Both the position numbers and the translations under genes were made by a program. A stretch of 64,000 bases of DNA from Marinobacterium zhoushanense. GTDB lineage: Bacteria > Pseudomonadota > Gammaproteobacteria > Pseudomonadales > Balneatricaceae. This document shows positions 44,476 through 54,301 of the stretch, one piece after another; the stretch's first letter is position 1, and every line of letters begins with the position of its first letter. The stretch is from assembly GCF_014641945.1 (NCBI RefSeq), contig NZ_BMIJ01000004.1, forward strand, positions 1 through 64,000, given 5' to 3'. The notes under the pieces were generated by a model, which ran no database searches, was not told the DNA's origin, and saw only the letters and a program-made list of their open reading frames with translations.

Positions 44476-45251
44476 ACCCAGCCTCCGTCGACAATAAAGT
44501 TCTGCGCCGTGCACATCGCCGAAGCATCGGATGCCAGGAACAGCGCCATCTGTGCGATATGCTCCGGCACTAGCGGCCCCGGCAGGCACTGGCTGCGCTT
44601 GATCAGTTCGCGGGCCTTGTCGTCGACCCAGAGCTTGAGCTGCTTCTCGGTCATCACCCAACCCGGCACCAGGGTGTTGACCCGGATGCCGTCGGCACCG
44701 AGATCCCGCGCCAGGCCACGGGTCATGCCATGCACTGCCGCCTTGCTTGCGGCATAGACCGGATAGCCGGCTGTCGCCATCATCCAACCCACAGAGCCGA
44801 AGTTGACGATCGAGCCCCGCCCTGCCTGACGCATCATCGGCGCCGCCGCCTGGGCAGCGAACATCTGGTGCTTGAGGTTCACCGCAATCAGCTCGTCGAA
44901 CCTTTCGTAGTCGATCTCGTCCAGTGAGTGGCGCACATCGTTGGCGGCGTTGTTGATCAGTACGGTGATCGGCCCCTGGCGGTCGGCGATCTCGTGAATG
45001 GTGCTTTGGTAGCTACGCATCTCGGTGATATCGCAGGGGCGGAACAGGGTTTGATACCCGTCGGCGTTGAGCCTGGCTTCGAGCACCCGGCCCGCCTCGG
45101 TATCGATATCGACAAAGGCGGTATACGCACCCTGGCGGGCAAACGCCTCCACTAGCGACTGGCCGATACCGGTGGCACCGCCGGAGATCAGCACCGAGCG
45201 CCCCTCCAGATCGGGATAGATCGCCTTAAGATCGGCAGCTCTGTTGCTCAT
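44472..45251 (-). CDS. SDR-family sugar 1-dehydrogenase (arabinose/galactose)
   Basis: Likely oxidises L-arabinose or D-galactose at C1 to the lactone with NAD(P). 259 residues of classical short-chain dehydrogenase: GGATGIG at 24-30, Ser153, Tyr166 and Lys170 as catalytic residues, and NNAAND. The C-terminal FIVDGGWV is typical. The substrate is inferred from the downstream lactonase and dehydratase. It overlaps both neighbours by four bases, so it is tightly coupled to them. Confidence 0.85.
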   Translation of the reverse strand: MSNRAADLKAIYPDLEGRSVLISGGATGIGQSLVEAFARQGAYTAFVDIDTEAGRVLEARLNADGYQTLFRPCDITEMRSYQSTIHEIADRQGPITVLINNAANDVRHSLDEIDYERFDELIAVNLKHQMFAAQAAAPMMRQAGRGSIVNFGSVGWMMATAGYPVYAASKAAVHGMTRGLARDLGADGIRVNTLVPGWVMTEKQLKLWVDDKARELIKRSQCLPGPLVPEHIAQMALFLASDASAMCTAQNFIVDGGWV

Positions 45252-46219
45252 AACGGCGTTACCTCCAGGTTGTGGACGCTTTCCCGTGCCACCGGGTTGC
45301 GCAGGGCAAGGCCCAGTTGCGGTGCGTCGATCTCAAGGATATCGCCCGGCTCCACTCGCACCCCGTCGGCGAACGACAGGGTAGCGGTGCCGAACATATG
45401 CACATGCAGATCTCCGGGCTCACGGAACAGCGCGTATTTGAAGTGGTGATACTCCAGATTGGCGAGGGTGTGGGACATATTCTCCTCGCCGGACAGGAAC
45501 GGCTTCTGCCAGATCGCCTCACCGTTGCGCAGGATGCGTGAACTGCCCCTGATATCCTGCGGCAATTCGCCGACCAGCAGTTCAGGACCGAACGAGGCCG
45601 GACGCAGCTTGGAGTGGGCCAGATACAGGTAGTTGATCCGCTCGGTGACGTGATCGGAAAACTCGTTGGCGAGCGCAAAGCCGATACGGAACGGCGTGCC
45701 GTCGGCGCCGATCAGGTAGACACCGGCGATCTCCGGTTCCTCGCTGCCGTCCAACGCGAACTCGGGCGACACCAGCGCATCCCCCGGTGCCACGGCGGCA
45801 ACGCCGGTACCCTTGTAGAACCACTCCGGCTGCACACCGCTCTCGCCGGGGCCGGGTTTGCCGCCTTCGAGCCCCATGCGGAACATCTTCATCGAGTCGG
45901 TCACCCCCTCCATATCGCCGGCGCTGTGCATCGCGTCGCGGGCGGAAGCGGAGCCCAGGTGGGTCAGGCCGGTGCCGGTCAGGAACATATGCGCCGGATC
46001 GGGATGGCGCACCGGACAGTCCAGTCGTCCGTCGGCGGCCAGCGCCGGCAGGTCGACCGACTCGCCGAAGCCCAGCCGCGCCACGGTATCGGCCAGGCTC
46101 AAGCCTTGGCCTATCGCCAGCAGCGCCAGTTCATAGCTGCTGCTCACACCGCGAATCAACCGTGCTTGTTCGCCTTCTCGCCAGATGACACCACCGCTCT
46201 TGAGCTGGGAAAGATACAT
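45248..46219 (-). CDS. AraD1/GguC-family protein, putative 2-keto-3-deoxy-arabonate dehydratase (FAH fold)
   Basis: 323 residues with a fumarylacetoacetase-like C-terminal domain. MFLTGTGLTHLGSAS, PEWFYKGTGV, EEPEIAGVYLIG and the ALANEFSDH metal-site region are typical of the AraD1/GguC family. Members next to ChvE-GguAB systems are thought to dehydrate 2-keto-3-deoxy-L-arabonate to alpha-ketoglutarate semialdehyde, and the downstream dehydrogenase here fits. ATG 46219 has GGGGG eight bases before it. Gene 13 bp after the permease. Confidence 0.85.
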   Translation of the reverse strand: MYLSQLKSGGVIWREGEQARLIRGVSSSYELALLAIGQGLSLADTVARLGFGESVDLPALAADGRLDCPVRHPDPAHMFLTGTGLTHLGSASARDAMHSAGDMEGVTDSMKMFRMGLEGGKPGPGESGVQPEWFYKGTGVAAVAPGDALVSPEFALDGSEEPEIAGVYLIGADGTPFRIGFALANEFSDHVTERINYLYLAHSKLRPASFGPELLVGELPQDIRGSSRILRNGEAIWQKPFLSGEENMSHTLANLEYHHFKYALFREPGDLHVHMFGTATLSFADGVRVEPGDILEIDAPQLGLALRNPVARESVHNLEVTPL

Positions 46220-46232
46220 GACTACGCCCCCT

Positions 46233-47447
46233 TCAGCGTTGCTTGGTCTTGTTGTAGACATCGAAGATCACGGCGGCGAGCAGCACCAGGCCCTTGATCA
46301 CCTGCTGCCAGTCGATGCCGATACCGAGGATCGACATGCCGTTGTTCATCACACCCATGATCAGCGCACCGACCACAGCGCCGATCACCTTGCCCACACC
46401 GCCGGACATGGAGGCACCGCCGATAAACACCGCCGCGATCACGTCAAGTTCGAAAGCAAACCCCGCCTTTGGCGTCGCCGTGTTCAGGCGGGCGGCGAAG
46501 ATCAGCCCGGCCAGCGCCGCCAGCATCCCCATGTTGGCGAAGGTCAGGAAGGTCAGCCTTTCGGTGTTGATACCGGAGAGCTTGGCCGCCTTTTCGTTGC
46601 CGCCCAGCGCGTAGATGCGACGGCCGATGGTGCTTCTGTTGGTCAGGAAGGTGTAGACCGCGATCAGCACCGCCATGGTGATCAGCACGTTGGGCAGGCC
46701 ACGGTAGGTCGACAGCAGATAGGCGATATAGATGATCGCCGCCGCCACCAGGCCGTTCTTGGCAACGAAGAACGCAAAGGGCTCATCATTGATACCGAAT
46801 TTCAGCGAGCGGGCACGGGAACGGGCCGCCAACAGTACGATCGCGCCAGCCGCCAAAACGCCGAGCAGAATGGCGGTGATATTGGGCCGTTCATCGCTGA
46901 ACAGATCGGGCACGAATCCGGTGCTCAGCAGCTGGAAACCGCCCGGGAAAGGACCGACCGACTGCCCTTCCAGCAGCGCCAGGGTCAGGCCGCGGAACAC
47001 CAGCATGCCGGCCAGGGTGACGATGAACGAGGGTATCTTCCAGTAGGCGACCCAGTAGCCCTGAGCGGCGCCGATCAGCAAGCCGCAGACTAAACAGATC
47101 GGCACCACCAGCCAGGGCGACATGTGCCAGTTCACCATCATCACCGCCGCCAGCGCACCGATGAAGCCCACCACCGAGCCCACCGACAGATCGATGTGCC
47201 CGGCCACGATGACCAGCAGCATGCCGATCGCCATGATGATGATATAGCTGTTCTGCAGGAACAGGTTGGTCAGGTTGACCGGACGCATCAGCGTGCCGTC
47301 GGTCAGCACCTGGAACAGCAGCATGATGACGACCAACGCCGCCAGCATGCCGTAATCGCGCAGGTGACCGGCCAGATAGGCTTTGATCGACGGCCCGGTC
47401 GGCTGCTCGTCGACCGAGGTTTCGATGGATGTTTTGGCTTGTTGCAT
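46233..47447 (-). CDS. gguB: Multiple-sugar ABC transporter permease, GguB/XylH type
   Basis: Inner-membrane permease, 404 residues, with about ten hydrophobic segments. VIVAGHIDLSVGSVVGFIGALAAV, FIVTLAGMLVFRGLTLALLEG and the C-terminal AAVFIGGASMSGGVGKV are CUT2 permease motifs. Its length and the insert after the sixth segment match XylH/GguB. GGAGA lies eight bases before the ATG. It works with the ATPase at 47490 and the binding protein at 49117. Confidence 0.92.
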   Translation of the reverse strand: MQQAKTSIETSVDEQPTGPSIKAYLAGHLRDYGMLAALVVIMLLFQVLTDGTLMRPVNLTNLFLQNSYIIIMAIGMLLVIVAGHIDLSVGSVVGFIGALAAVMMVNWHMSPWLVVPICLVCGLLIGAAQGYWVAYWKIPSFIVTLAGMLVFRGLTLALLEGQSVGPFPGGFQLLSTGFVPDLFSDERPNITAILLGVLAAGAIVLLAARSRARSLKFGINDEPFAFFVAKNGLVAAAIIYIAYLLSTYRGLPNVLITMAVLIAVYTFLTNRSTIGRRIYALGGNEKAAKLSGINTERLTFLTFANMGMLAALAGLIFAARLNTATPKAGFAFELDVIAAVFIGGASMSGGVGKVIGAVVGALIMGVMNNGMSILGIGIDWQQVIKGLVLLAAVIFDVYNKTKQR

Positions 47448-47489
47448 AGTTATTATCTCCGCGCACATCTTGTAAAGAGCATCTGCCGA

Positions 47490-49013
47490 TCAGGCGTTGA
47501 CGATCATCGCCATAATCTTCTCCTGGCTGGCTTCGTGGCCGGCCAGTTCTCCGGCAAAGGAGCCCTCGTTCATCACGTAGATGCGATCGCACATGCCGAG
47601 CAGTTCAGGCATTTCGGAGGAGATCATGACCACCCCCTTCCCCTGATCGGCGAGCTGATTGATGATGCTGTAAATCTCGAACTTGGCGCCGACATCGATC
47701 CCGCGGGTCGGCTCATCCAGGATCAGTACCTCGGGCTGGGCGTAGAGCCACTTGCTCAACACCACCTTCTGCTGGTTGCCGCCGGAGAGGTTGACTACCT
47801 TCTGGAACACGCTCGGCGTGCGTATGTTGAGTGCCTCTCGGTACTCTTCGGCCACACGCCGCTCCTGGGTGTCATCGATGACCCCGTGCTCCGACACGCC
47901 GCCGAGATTGGCCAGGGTGGTGTTTCTGAGAATCGTCTCGTCGAGAATCAGCCCCAGCTCTTTGCGATCCTCGGTTACGTAGGCGATGCCGTTGTCGACC
48001 GCCTTTTTCACCGTCGACAGATCGACCTCCCGCCCCCTGAGGCGAACCGTGCCGGAGATATTGCGTCCGTAGCTGCGTCCGAACAGGCTCATCGCCAATT
48101 CGGTGCGGCCAGAGCCCATCAGCCCGGCGATCCCTACCACCTCACCGGCGGCCACCTTCAGACCGATATCGTGGATCACCTGACGCTCGGCAGACTCCGG
48201 GTGCCAGACGTTCCAGCCCGACACTTCGAGCAGGGCCTCGCCGATGGCGGGCGTGCGTTTCGGATAGCGGTGCGCCATGTCGCGGCCCACCATGTCGCGA
48301 ATGATGTCGGCCTCGCTGATCGCCTGCTTATGGCAATCCAGCGTGGATACCGAGGTGCCGTCACGGATCACCGTGATGCTATCGGCAACCCGGCTGACCT
48401 CGTTCAGTTTGTGTGAAATCAGGATCGACGAGATCCCCTGTGCCTTGAACTCCAACAGAAGATCGAGCAGCTTGGCGCTGTCATTCTCCTGCAGTGCCGC
48501 GGTCGGCTCGTCGAGGATCAGCAGTTTCACCTCCTTCGACAGCGCCTTGGCGATTTCGACCAGTTGTTGTTTGCCGACGCCGAGCTTCTCGATCAGCGTC
48601 GAGGGGTGTTCACTCAACCCGACCCTCTTCAGCAGCTCGCCGGTGCGCGAGTAAGTAGCAGGCCAGTCGACCACCCCCCGCTCAGCCAACTCATTGCCGA
48701 GAAAGATGTTCTCGGCGATCGACAGCAGTGGTACCAGCGCCAGCTCCTGGTGAATAATGATGATCCCCTCCCGTTCGCTGTCGACTATGCCGCCGAACGC
48801 CATCGGGCGATCCTCGAAACGGATCTCGCCGTCGTAGCTGCCGTGATGATAGACACCGCTGAGCACCTTCATCAGCGTCGACTTGCCGGCCCCGTTCTCG
48901 CCGCACAGGGCATGAATCTCGCCGCGCCGCACTTTCAGGCTCACGTTGTCCAACGCCTTCACGCCAGGAAAGGTCTTGGTGATGCCGCGCATCTCCAGAA
49001 TGGTATCGTGCAT
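47490..49013 (-). CDS. gguA: Multiple-sugar ABC transporter ATP-binding protein, GguA type
   Basis: 507 residues with two nucleotide-binding domains. The first has Walker [25 protein letters not shown] and [10 protein letters not shown]. The second has GLMGSGRTE as degenerate Walker [16 protein letters not shown] and [15 protein letters not shown]. Such asymmetry is normal for CUT2 ATPases. ATG 49013 starts [15 protein letters not shown]; an upstream extension to 49079 crosses a repeated element. The ribosome site is weak. Confidence 0.92.
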   Translation of the reverse strand: MHDTILEMRGITKTFPGVKALDNVSLKVRRGEIHALCGENGAGKSTLMKVLSGVYHHGSYDGEIRFEDRPMAFGGIVDSEREGIIIIHQELALVPLLSIAENIFLGNELAERGVVDWPATYSRTGELLKRVGLSEHPSTLIEKLGVGKQQLVEIAKALSKEVKLLILDEPTAALQENDSAKLLDLLLEFKAQGISSILISHKLNEVSRVADSITVIRDGTSVSTLDCHKQAISEADIIRDMVGRDMAHRYPKRTPAIGEALLEVSGWNVWHPESAERQVIHDIGLKVAAGEVVGIAGLMGSGRTELAMSLFGRSYGRNISGTVRLRGREVDLSTVKKAVDNGIAYVTEDRKELGLILDETILRNTTLANLGGVSEHGVIDDTQERRVAEEYREALNIRTPSVFQKVVNLSGGNQQKVVLSKWLYAQPEVLILDEPTRGIDVGAKFEIYSIINQLADQGKGVVMISSEMPELLGMCDRIYVMNEGSFAGELAGHEASQEKIMAMIVNA

Positions 49014-49033
49014 GGAATTCGTCCGCTTGACCG

Positions 49034-49085
49034 CTCCTGCGCATCCATGCGCTCGCGGCATACCGCACATCCTGTACATGAACGG
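49034..49085. repeat. 52-bp dispersed repeat, copy 1
   Basis: This copy lies between chvE and gguA and matches 50523-50574 at about 44 of 52 positions in the same orientation. It contains short inverted units (GCGCAT-CC-ATGCGC and GCGG-CATA-CCGC), so it may fold in RNA. It resembles REP-like intergenic elements. It could lower gguA expression relative to chvE. Confidence 0.65.
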
Positions 49086-49116
49086 GCTCGCTTCGGCAGG
49101 CCCGCAACTGGGTCGC

Positions 49117-50190
49117 TTACTGAGTGTTCTTGACCTGTTTCAGCGTGTAGTAGCCGCTGTTCACGACCACCGGCTGCCAGTTGGAGGCATCCACCGGAAC
49201 CGGCTCGAGCAGATAGGAGGGCACCACCTTGACGCCGTTGTCGTAAGTAGAGGTATCGTTGATCTCCGGCTCGCTACCCTTCAGCAGTGCATCGACCATG
49301 CCGACGGCGACACCGGCCAGTTCACGCGTGTCCTTGAATACGGTCGAATACTGCTCACCGGCCAGAATCGATTTCACAGAGGGCAACTCGGCGTCCTGAC
49401 CGGTGACGATCGGCATCACCATATCGGCGGAACCGTAGCCGACACCCTTCAGCGAAGAGAGGATACCGATGGAGAGGCCGTCATACGGAGAGAGCACGCC
49501 GTGGATACGCTTGTCGGTGTAGTGCGCGGAGAGCAGGTTATCCATACGCGACTGGGCGAGTGCACCGTCCCAACGCAAGGTACCCACCTTGTCCATACCC
49601 ATCTGACCGGAGACGATCTTGACCTCGCCGGAATCGATCAGCGGCTGCAGCACTGACATGGCACCGTTGTAGAAGAAGTAGGCGTTGTTGTCGTCCGGCG
49701 AACCACCGAACAGCTCGACATTGTAGGGCGGCTGGAAGCGGGTTTTCAGACCGTTGACCAGCGACGTCGCCTGCTGCACGCCGACCTTGAAGTTGTCGAA
49801 GGTGGCGTAATAGTCGACATGCTCGCTGTCGCGAATCAGGCGGTCATAGGCGATCACCTTGATGCCCGCGGCATTGGCGTTCTCCAGCGCGTTGGACAGA
49901 GTGGTGCCATCGATCGCCGCGATTACCAGCACATCCACCCCCTTCACGATCATGTTCTCAACCTGGGCGAGCTGGGTCGGGATATCATCCTCAGCGTACT
50001 GCAGGTCGGTCTTGTAACCGGCCTTCTCGAACTGCTCAACCATCGAGTGACCATCCGAGATCCAGCGTGAGGAGGAGTTGGTCGGCATCGCGATGCCGAC
50101 ATAACCGCTTGCGGCAGAAACGGCCGCACTCGCGGTCAGAAAGGTGGAGCCCAACGCCAGAGTGGCGACAATCTTCTTTATACTTCTCAT
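49117..50190 (-). CDS. chvE: ChvE-like multiple-sugar periplasmic binding protein
   Basis: 357 residues with a signal peptide ending VSA before [52 protein letters not shown] and [24 protein letters not shown] follow the ChvE/XylF pattern, where the paired Arg and Asp bind the sugar. ChvE binds L-arabinose, D-galactose, D-fucose, glucose and xylose. It is the first gene of the catabolic operon. A GbpR-type site lies about 230 bp upstream. Confidence 0.92.
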   Translation of the reverse strand: MRSIKKIVATLALGSTFLTASAAVSAASGYVGIAMPTNSSSRWISDGHSMVEQFEKAGYKTDLQYAEDDIPTQLAQVENMIVKGVDVLVIAAIDGTTLSNALENANAAGIKVIAYDRLIRDSEHVDYYATFDNFKVGVQQATSLVNGLKTRFQPPYNVELFGGSPDDNNAYFFYNGAMSVLQPLIDSGEVKIVSGQMGMDKVGTLRWDGALAQSRMDNLLSAHYTDKRIHGVLSPYDGLSIGILSSLKGVGYGSADMVMPIVTGQDAELPSVKSILAGEQYSTVFKDTRELAGVAVGMVDALLKGSEPEINDTSTYDNGVKVVPSYLLEPVPVDASNWQPVVVNSGYYTLKQVKNTQ

Positions 50191-50414
50191 CGGTTTCTCC
50201 CTGTTCGCGGCGTCTCCACCGATCGGTCAATCCGAACCGGCATACGGATTCCGCTGTTATTTTTATCTAGAAACTGAGCCAGCCTTGAGTGTCCGTTCGT
50301 CGCCTCCGCCGCGATATCCACGCCGAAAACCGGTCAAGACCGAGTCGACACTCAGGGGTTGAAGACAGAATGCGCCCGAAGAGCATAGCGATCAAATGAA
50401 AACTTAGGCGAATG

Positions 50415-50432
50415 ACATACCATAAATGATAT
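50415..50432. promoter_or_regulatory. Putative GbpR site upstream of chvE
   Basis: ACATACCATAAATGATAT matches 13 of 18 bases, including all of ACATACCAT, of the site in front of gbpR at 55424-55441. The arms are ATACC and GATAT, one mismatch from a perfect inverted repeat with a six-base centre. The spacing fits a LysR-type half-site pair. Confidence 0.6.
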
Positions 50433-50522
50433 GCAAAAGAGAGAAGCATCTCTTATGTTGTGCAACACGCGGTCTCGGAAAGGCGATATGGGGCTCGTTT
50501 GAGGGAAATCGGTACACCACCC

Positions 50523-50574
50523 CTCCTGCGCCTCCATGCGCCGGCGGTATACCGTACATCCTGCACAAAACCGG
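50523..50574. repeat. 52-bp dispersed repeat, copy 2
   Basis: Partner of 49034-49085, in the same orientation. Differences fall partly in compensating positions of the small inverted units (GCGG-TATA-CCGT), which suggests a conserved structure. It sits about 80 bp past the yjfF stop, a usual place for REP-like elements that stabilise the upstream message. Confidence 0.65.
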
Positions 50575-50653
50575 AGCATAAACAGAGGAGCACGAGTAGC
50601 CCTACTCCCCTACCCTCTTAGGCTCCAACAAATGTGAGACTGATTGCATCGGT

Positions 50654-51637
50654 TTACGCGCTCTGAACTTCAGCACGCACCCCGGAAAAGGAGCGCGTGA
50701 TCACCCGCTGCAACACGATAAAGCCGAACAGCAGTACGCCGATCATGATCTTGGTCCACCAGCTGTTGAGCGAGCCGTCGAACGCGATCAGGATCTGGAT
50801 CACGCCCATGATCATGCCGCCGAAGAAGGTCCCGGCGATAAAGCCCATGCCGCCGGTCAGCAGCGTGCCGCCGATCACCACCGCCGCGATCGCGTCGAGC
50901 TCTACACCGGTCGCCGCCAGCGGGTATGCCGAGGCGGTGTAGAAGGCGAACACCACGCCGGCCAGCGCACTGAAGAAGCCGGACAACGCATAGACACGGA
51001 TCAGCGTATGTTCCACCGGGATGCCGAGCAGCTGTGCCGAGTGACGGTCGCCGCCGATGGCGTAGACGTTGCGACCGAAGCGGGTGTAGTGAGCGATCAG
51101 GATGCCGACCACTACCGTCGCCAGCATCAGCAACGCCGAGGCGCTCAGCCAGCCGCGTCCCGGTAGCGGCAGCTTGAAGTCACCGACCGCGCCGACGAAC
51201 GGGTGATCGATCGGCACCGAGTCCAGGTTGATGACAAAGCAGATACCGCGCAGGAAGAACATGCCGGCGAGGGTGACGATAAACGGCTGAATATCGAACT
51301 TCGCCACGATCACCCCCATGAAGGCGCCGAATGCGGTGCCGATCACCAGCGCCACCGCCACTGCCGCCAGCGGGTGAAAGCCGAAGCCGGTGACCAACTC
51401 GGCGATCAGCACGCCGACAAAGGCGATCATCGAGCCCACCGACAGGTCTATGCCGCCGGAGAGGATGACGAAGGTCATCCCCACCGCGGTGATAATCAGG
51501 AAGGCGTTATCGGTCAGCAGGTTGCCGAGCACGTAGGTGTCGCTGAACGCACGATGTTCGTAGATGCCGTAGCCGTACAGCAGCGCCAGTACCGCCACGG
51601 TGGCGAGAATTGGGTAGAAACGTTCATTAATCTTCAT
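50654..51637 (-). CDS. yjfF: Galactofuranose-type ABC transporter permease YjfF
   Basis: 327 residues, CUT2 permease with the usual GMTFVILSGGIDLSVGSMIAFVGV, VTLAGMFFLRG and AVVIGGTLLTGGMGF motifs. The order ytfQ-ytfR-ytfT-yjfF is the same as in E. coli, where the system takes up galactofuranose. It overlaps the YtfT gene end by 11 bases. Pore half together with YtfT. Confidence 0.92.
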   Translation of the reverse strand: MKINERFYPILATVAVLALLYGYGIYEHRAFSDTYVLGNLLTDNAFLIITAVGMTFVILSGGIDLSVGSMIAFVGVLIAELVTGFGFHPLAAVAVALVIGTAFGAFMGVIVAKFDIQPFIVTLAGMFFLRGICFVINLDSVPIDHPFVGAVGDFKLPLPGRGWLSASALLMLATVVVGILIAHYTRFGRNVYAIGGDRHSAQLLGIPVEHTLIRVYALSGFFSALAGVVFAFYTASAYPLAATGVELDAIAAVVIGGTLLTGGMGFIAGTFFGGMIMGVIQILIAFDGSLNSWWTKIMIGVLLFGFIVLQRVITRSFSGVRAEVQSA

Positions 51638-52679
51638 GCTGCCTCCTACGCAGAACCGCTGCCATTGAGCGCCTGAACTCCGGTGCCTGCATCAGCAGCA
51701 CCAGCAGCACCACGCCGGCCTTGACCACCAGGGTGTACTGGCTCGGCAGGCCGGACAGCAGGATCCCCGTGGTCAGCGATTGGATGATCAGTACACCGAT
51801 CACCGTCGCCCCGAGATAGAAGCGCCCGCCCATCAGCGCCGCGCCGCCGAGCACGACCGCCAGGATCGCGTCGAGTTCGAGCCAGAGCCCGGCATTGTTG
51901 GCATCCGCGCCACGGATATCGGCGGCGATGATGATGCCGGCCACGGCCGAACACACCCCGGATATCACATAGGCCAGCAGCGTGATGCCACGCGAGTCGA
52001 TCCCGGCCAGGCGGCTGGCGCGGGCATTGCCGCCGACCGCTTCGATGAACAGCCCCAGTGCGGTTTTACGCATCGTCAGCCAGAGCGCCAGTATCACCGC
52101 CGCGGCGATCAGCACCCGCCAGGGGATGCCAAGCAGATAGCCGCTACCGATCGCCTCGAAGAACTCGCCGTGGAAGGTGACAATCTGACCGCCGGTGATC
52201 ATCTGCGCGATACCGCGCCCGGCCACCATCAGGATCAGCGTGGAGATGATCGGCTGAATCTCCAGATAGGCCACCAGCACGCCGTTCCACAGACCGCACA
52301 GCACGCCGCTGCCGACCGCGGCCAGAATGATCAGCCAGGGCGGCAGCTCGGTCTCGCTGATCAGCACTGCCATAACGGCGCCGGAGATCGCGATCACCGA
52401 ACCGACCGACAGGTCGATGCCGCGGGTGCCGATCACGATCGCCATGCCGACCGCCACCAGCGCCGCAGACGAACCGCGATGTACCACGTCGATCAGCGAC
52501 CCGTAGAGATGGCCGTCGACAACACGAATGGAGAGAAAATCGGGCGATACCACGCCCATGCAGAGGATAATCAGCAGCAGCGCGCCAAGCGGCGCGAACC
52601 ACTGCCGCTGCATCAATGCTCTAGGCAGACCCTGACGGTGCTGCACCGATGCTTCGGACTGCGTATGTAAACTGGTCAT
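51627..52679 (-). CDS. ytfT: Galactofuranose-type ABC transporter permease YtfT
   Basis: 350 residues, CUT2 permease. A soluble N-terminus of about 30 residues precedes the first membrane segment. GMAIVIGTRGIDLSVGSVIAISGAV, ILMVAGRGIAQMITGGQ and AVVLGGAALMGGRFYLGATVIGVLI are diagnostic. The ATG overlaps the YtfR stop by four bases, and its 3' end overlaps yjfF, so the pair is co-translated. Confidence 0.92.
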   Translation of the reverse strand: MTSLHTQSEASVQHRQGLPRALMQRQWFAPLGALLLIILCMGVVSPDFLSIRVVDGHLYGSLIDVVHRGSSAALVAVGMAIVIGTRGIDLSVGSVIAISGAVMAVLISETELPPWLIILAAVGSGVLCGLWNGVLVAYLEIQPIISTLILMVAGRGIAQMITGGQIVTFHGEFFEAIGSGYLLGIPWRVLIAAAVILALWLTMRKTALGLFIEAVGGNARASRLAGIDSRGITLLAYVISGVCSAVAGIIIAADIRGADANNAGLWLELDAILAVVLGGAALMGGRFYLGATVIGVLIIQSLTTGILLSGLPSQYTLVVKAGVVLLVLLMQAPEFRRSMAAVLRRRQHED

Positions 52680-54181
52680 TGCGCTATCGCCTCGATGATA
52701 TTGTCCTGAGTGATCTCGTCACCGCTCAACTCGGACACCTTTTTCCTGTCACGCATCACCGCCACCCGGTCGGCGAACACCTCGATCTCCTCCAGCTCAG
52801 ACGAGGCGACCAGCAGCGCCAGCCCCTCGGCACACAGCGACTTGATCAGTTGGATAATGTCGGCGTGGGCCCCCACATCGATGCCGCGAGTGGGCTCGTC
52901 CAGCAGCAGGAACAGCGGTTTCGACACCAGCCAACGCGCCAACACCACCTTCTGCTGGTTGCCACCGCTCAGTTGGCCGACCGGTTTTTCGCTGTCCGGC
53001 GTGGCAATACCCAACGCGGCGATCATCTCGTCCGCCAACGCCTGCTGCTCACCCCGCGAAATCGGTCGTAGCCAGCCGCGCCGCCCCTGCAGCGCCAGCA
53101 TGATGTTTTCGCGCACGCTCAGTTCGGCGACGATGCCGTCCTGTTTCCGGTCCTCCGGACAGAGCCCGAATCCTGCGCGGATGGCGTGCCTGGGGGAGCG
53201 CAGCGAGACCGGTTCGCCATCCAGCAGCACCCGACCGCTGTCGGCCTTGTGCACACCGAAGATCAACTCAGTCAGTTCTGTCCGCCCCGACCCCAGCAGC
53301 CCGGCCAGACCCACTATCTCGCCACCGGAAAGATCGAGCGAGACCGGGTTCAGCATCCGCTTCCTGCCCAGCCCCTCGACCTGAATCCGGTGCGTCAGAC
53401 CGGCAAACTGCTCGCTGTCGCGACGCCGGTGGGCGCTGATCTCGGCCAGCTCCCGTCCCAACATCTGGTTGATCAGATCGACCCGATCCAGCTCGGCGGT
53501 GACGAAGGTGCCGACCCGCTGCCCATTACGCAGCACGGTGATACGGTCGGTCACGGCATAGACCTGATCGAGAAAATGGGTGACGAAGATAATGCCCAAC
53601 CCCTTCGCCTTCAGTTCCCGCATGATGCGGAACAGCGTCTGGATCTCATCGCTGTCCAGACTGGCGGTGGGTTCGTCGAGAATCAGCACCCGCGCCTCCA
53701 GCGATACCGCACGGGCAATGGCCACCAGTTGCTGAACAGCCACCGAATAGGAGCCCAACGCCCGGTTGACGTCGATCTCGAGCCCCAGCGTCTTGAGCGC
53801 CTCCTTGGCTTGCGCGGCCGTTTGCTTCCAGGCGATCAGCCCGCCCCTGCGGACCTGACGCTCCAGCATCAGGTTTTCCGCCACCGACAGGGTCGGAATT
53901 AGGTTTACCTCCTGAAACACGGTGGAGATCCCGAGTGCCTGGGCCTCGCCGGGATGATCAGGTGCTATAGCCCTGCCCTCGAGCAGCACCTCGCCCTCAT
54001 CACGGGGGTGAACGCCGGTGATCACCTTGATCAGGGTGGATTTGCCGGCACCGTTCTCGCCCAGCAGGGCATGGATCTCGCCGACTGCGAGATCGAAATC
54101 GACGCCCTGCAGCGCCTTCACGCCGGGGAATACCTTCCCCACGCCACGCACCGACAACACGGGCTGCGTCATATCCGCCAT
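52676..54181 (-). CDS. ytfR: Galactofuranose-type ABC transporter ATP-binding protein YtfR
   Basis: 501 residues, two nucleotide-binding domains. The first contains [26 protein letters not shown] and [12 protein letters not shown]; the second contains [24 protein letters not shown] and [33 protein letters not shown] and VLSVRGVGKVFPGVKAL are close to YtfR. It lies 120 bp downstream of the binding-protein gene. That gap has GC-rich inverted stretches but no clear terminator. Confidence 0.92.
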   Translation of the reverse strand: MADMTQPVLSVRGVGKVFPGVKALQGVDFDLAVGEIHALLGENGAGKSTLIKVITGVHPRDEGEVLLEGRAIAPDHPGEAQALGISTVFQEVNLIPTLSVAENLMLERQVRRGGLIAWKQTAAQAKEALKTLGLEIDVNRALGSYSVAVQQLVAIARAVSLEARVLILDEPTASLDSDEIQTLFRIMRELKAKGLGIIFVTHFLDQVYAVTDRITVLRNGQRVGTFVTAELDRVDLINQMLGRELAEISAHRRRDSEQFAGLTHRIQVEGLGRKRMLNPVSLDLSGGEIVGLAGLLGSGRTELTELIFGVHKADSGRVLLDGEPVSLRSPRHAIRAGFGLCPEDRKQDGIVAELSVRENIMLALQGRRGWLRPISRGEQQALADEMIAALGIATPDSEKPVGQLSGGNQQKVVLARWLVSKPLFLLLDEPTRGIDVGAHADIIQLIKSLCAEGLALLVASSELEEIEVFADRVAVMRDRKKVSELSGDEITQDNIIEAIAQ

Positions 54182-54301
54182 CTTGTACCTCTATCTGCCG
54201 CCATGACCGGAGGAGTGCGGCGGACACCCCCTTCGTAACGCCCGCCGCGCGAGGAATCGGCGACCCGCCCACGCGGGCCGCACTATCCCCAACTGCTGGC
54301 C

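Larger units (their letters stand above)
50191..50653. other. Intergenic region upstream of chvE
   Basis: About 460 bases separate the yjfF stop from the chvE start. It holds the ATACC-type regulatory site at 50415-50432 and the second copy of the 52-bp repeat at 50523-50574. Small open frames in it show no ribosome site or coding character. The chvE promoter should lie between 50191 and 50415. Confidence 0.7.

Noticed and set aside
50352..50579. 75-codon open frame on the minus strand upstream of chvE
   Set aside because: It runs over the dispersed repeat and the putative GbpR site and has no recognisable protein character.
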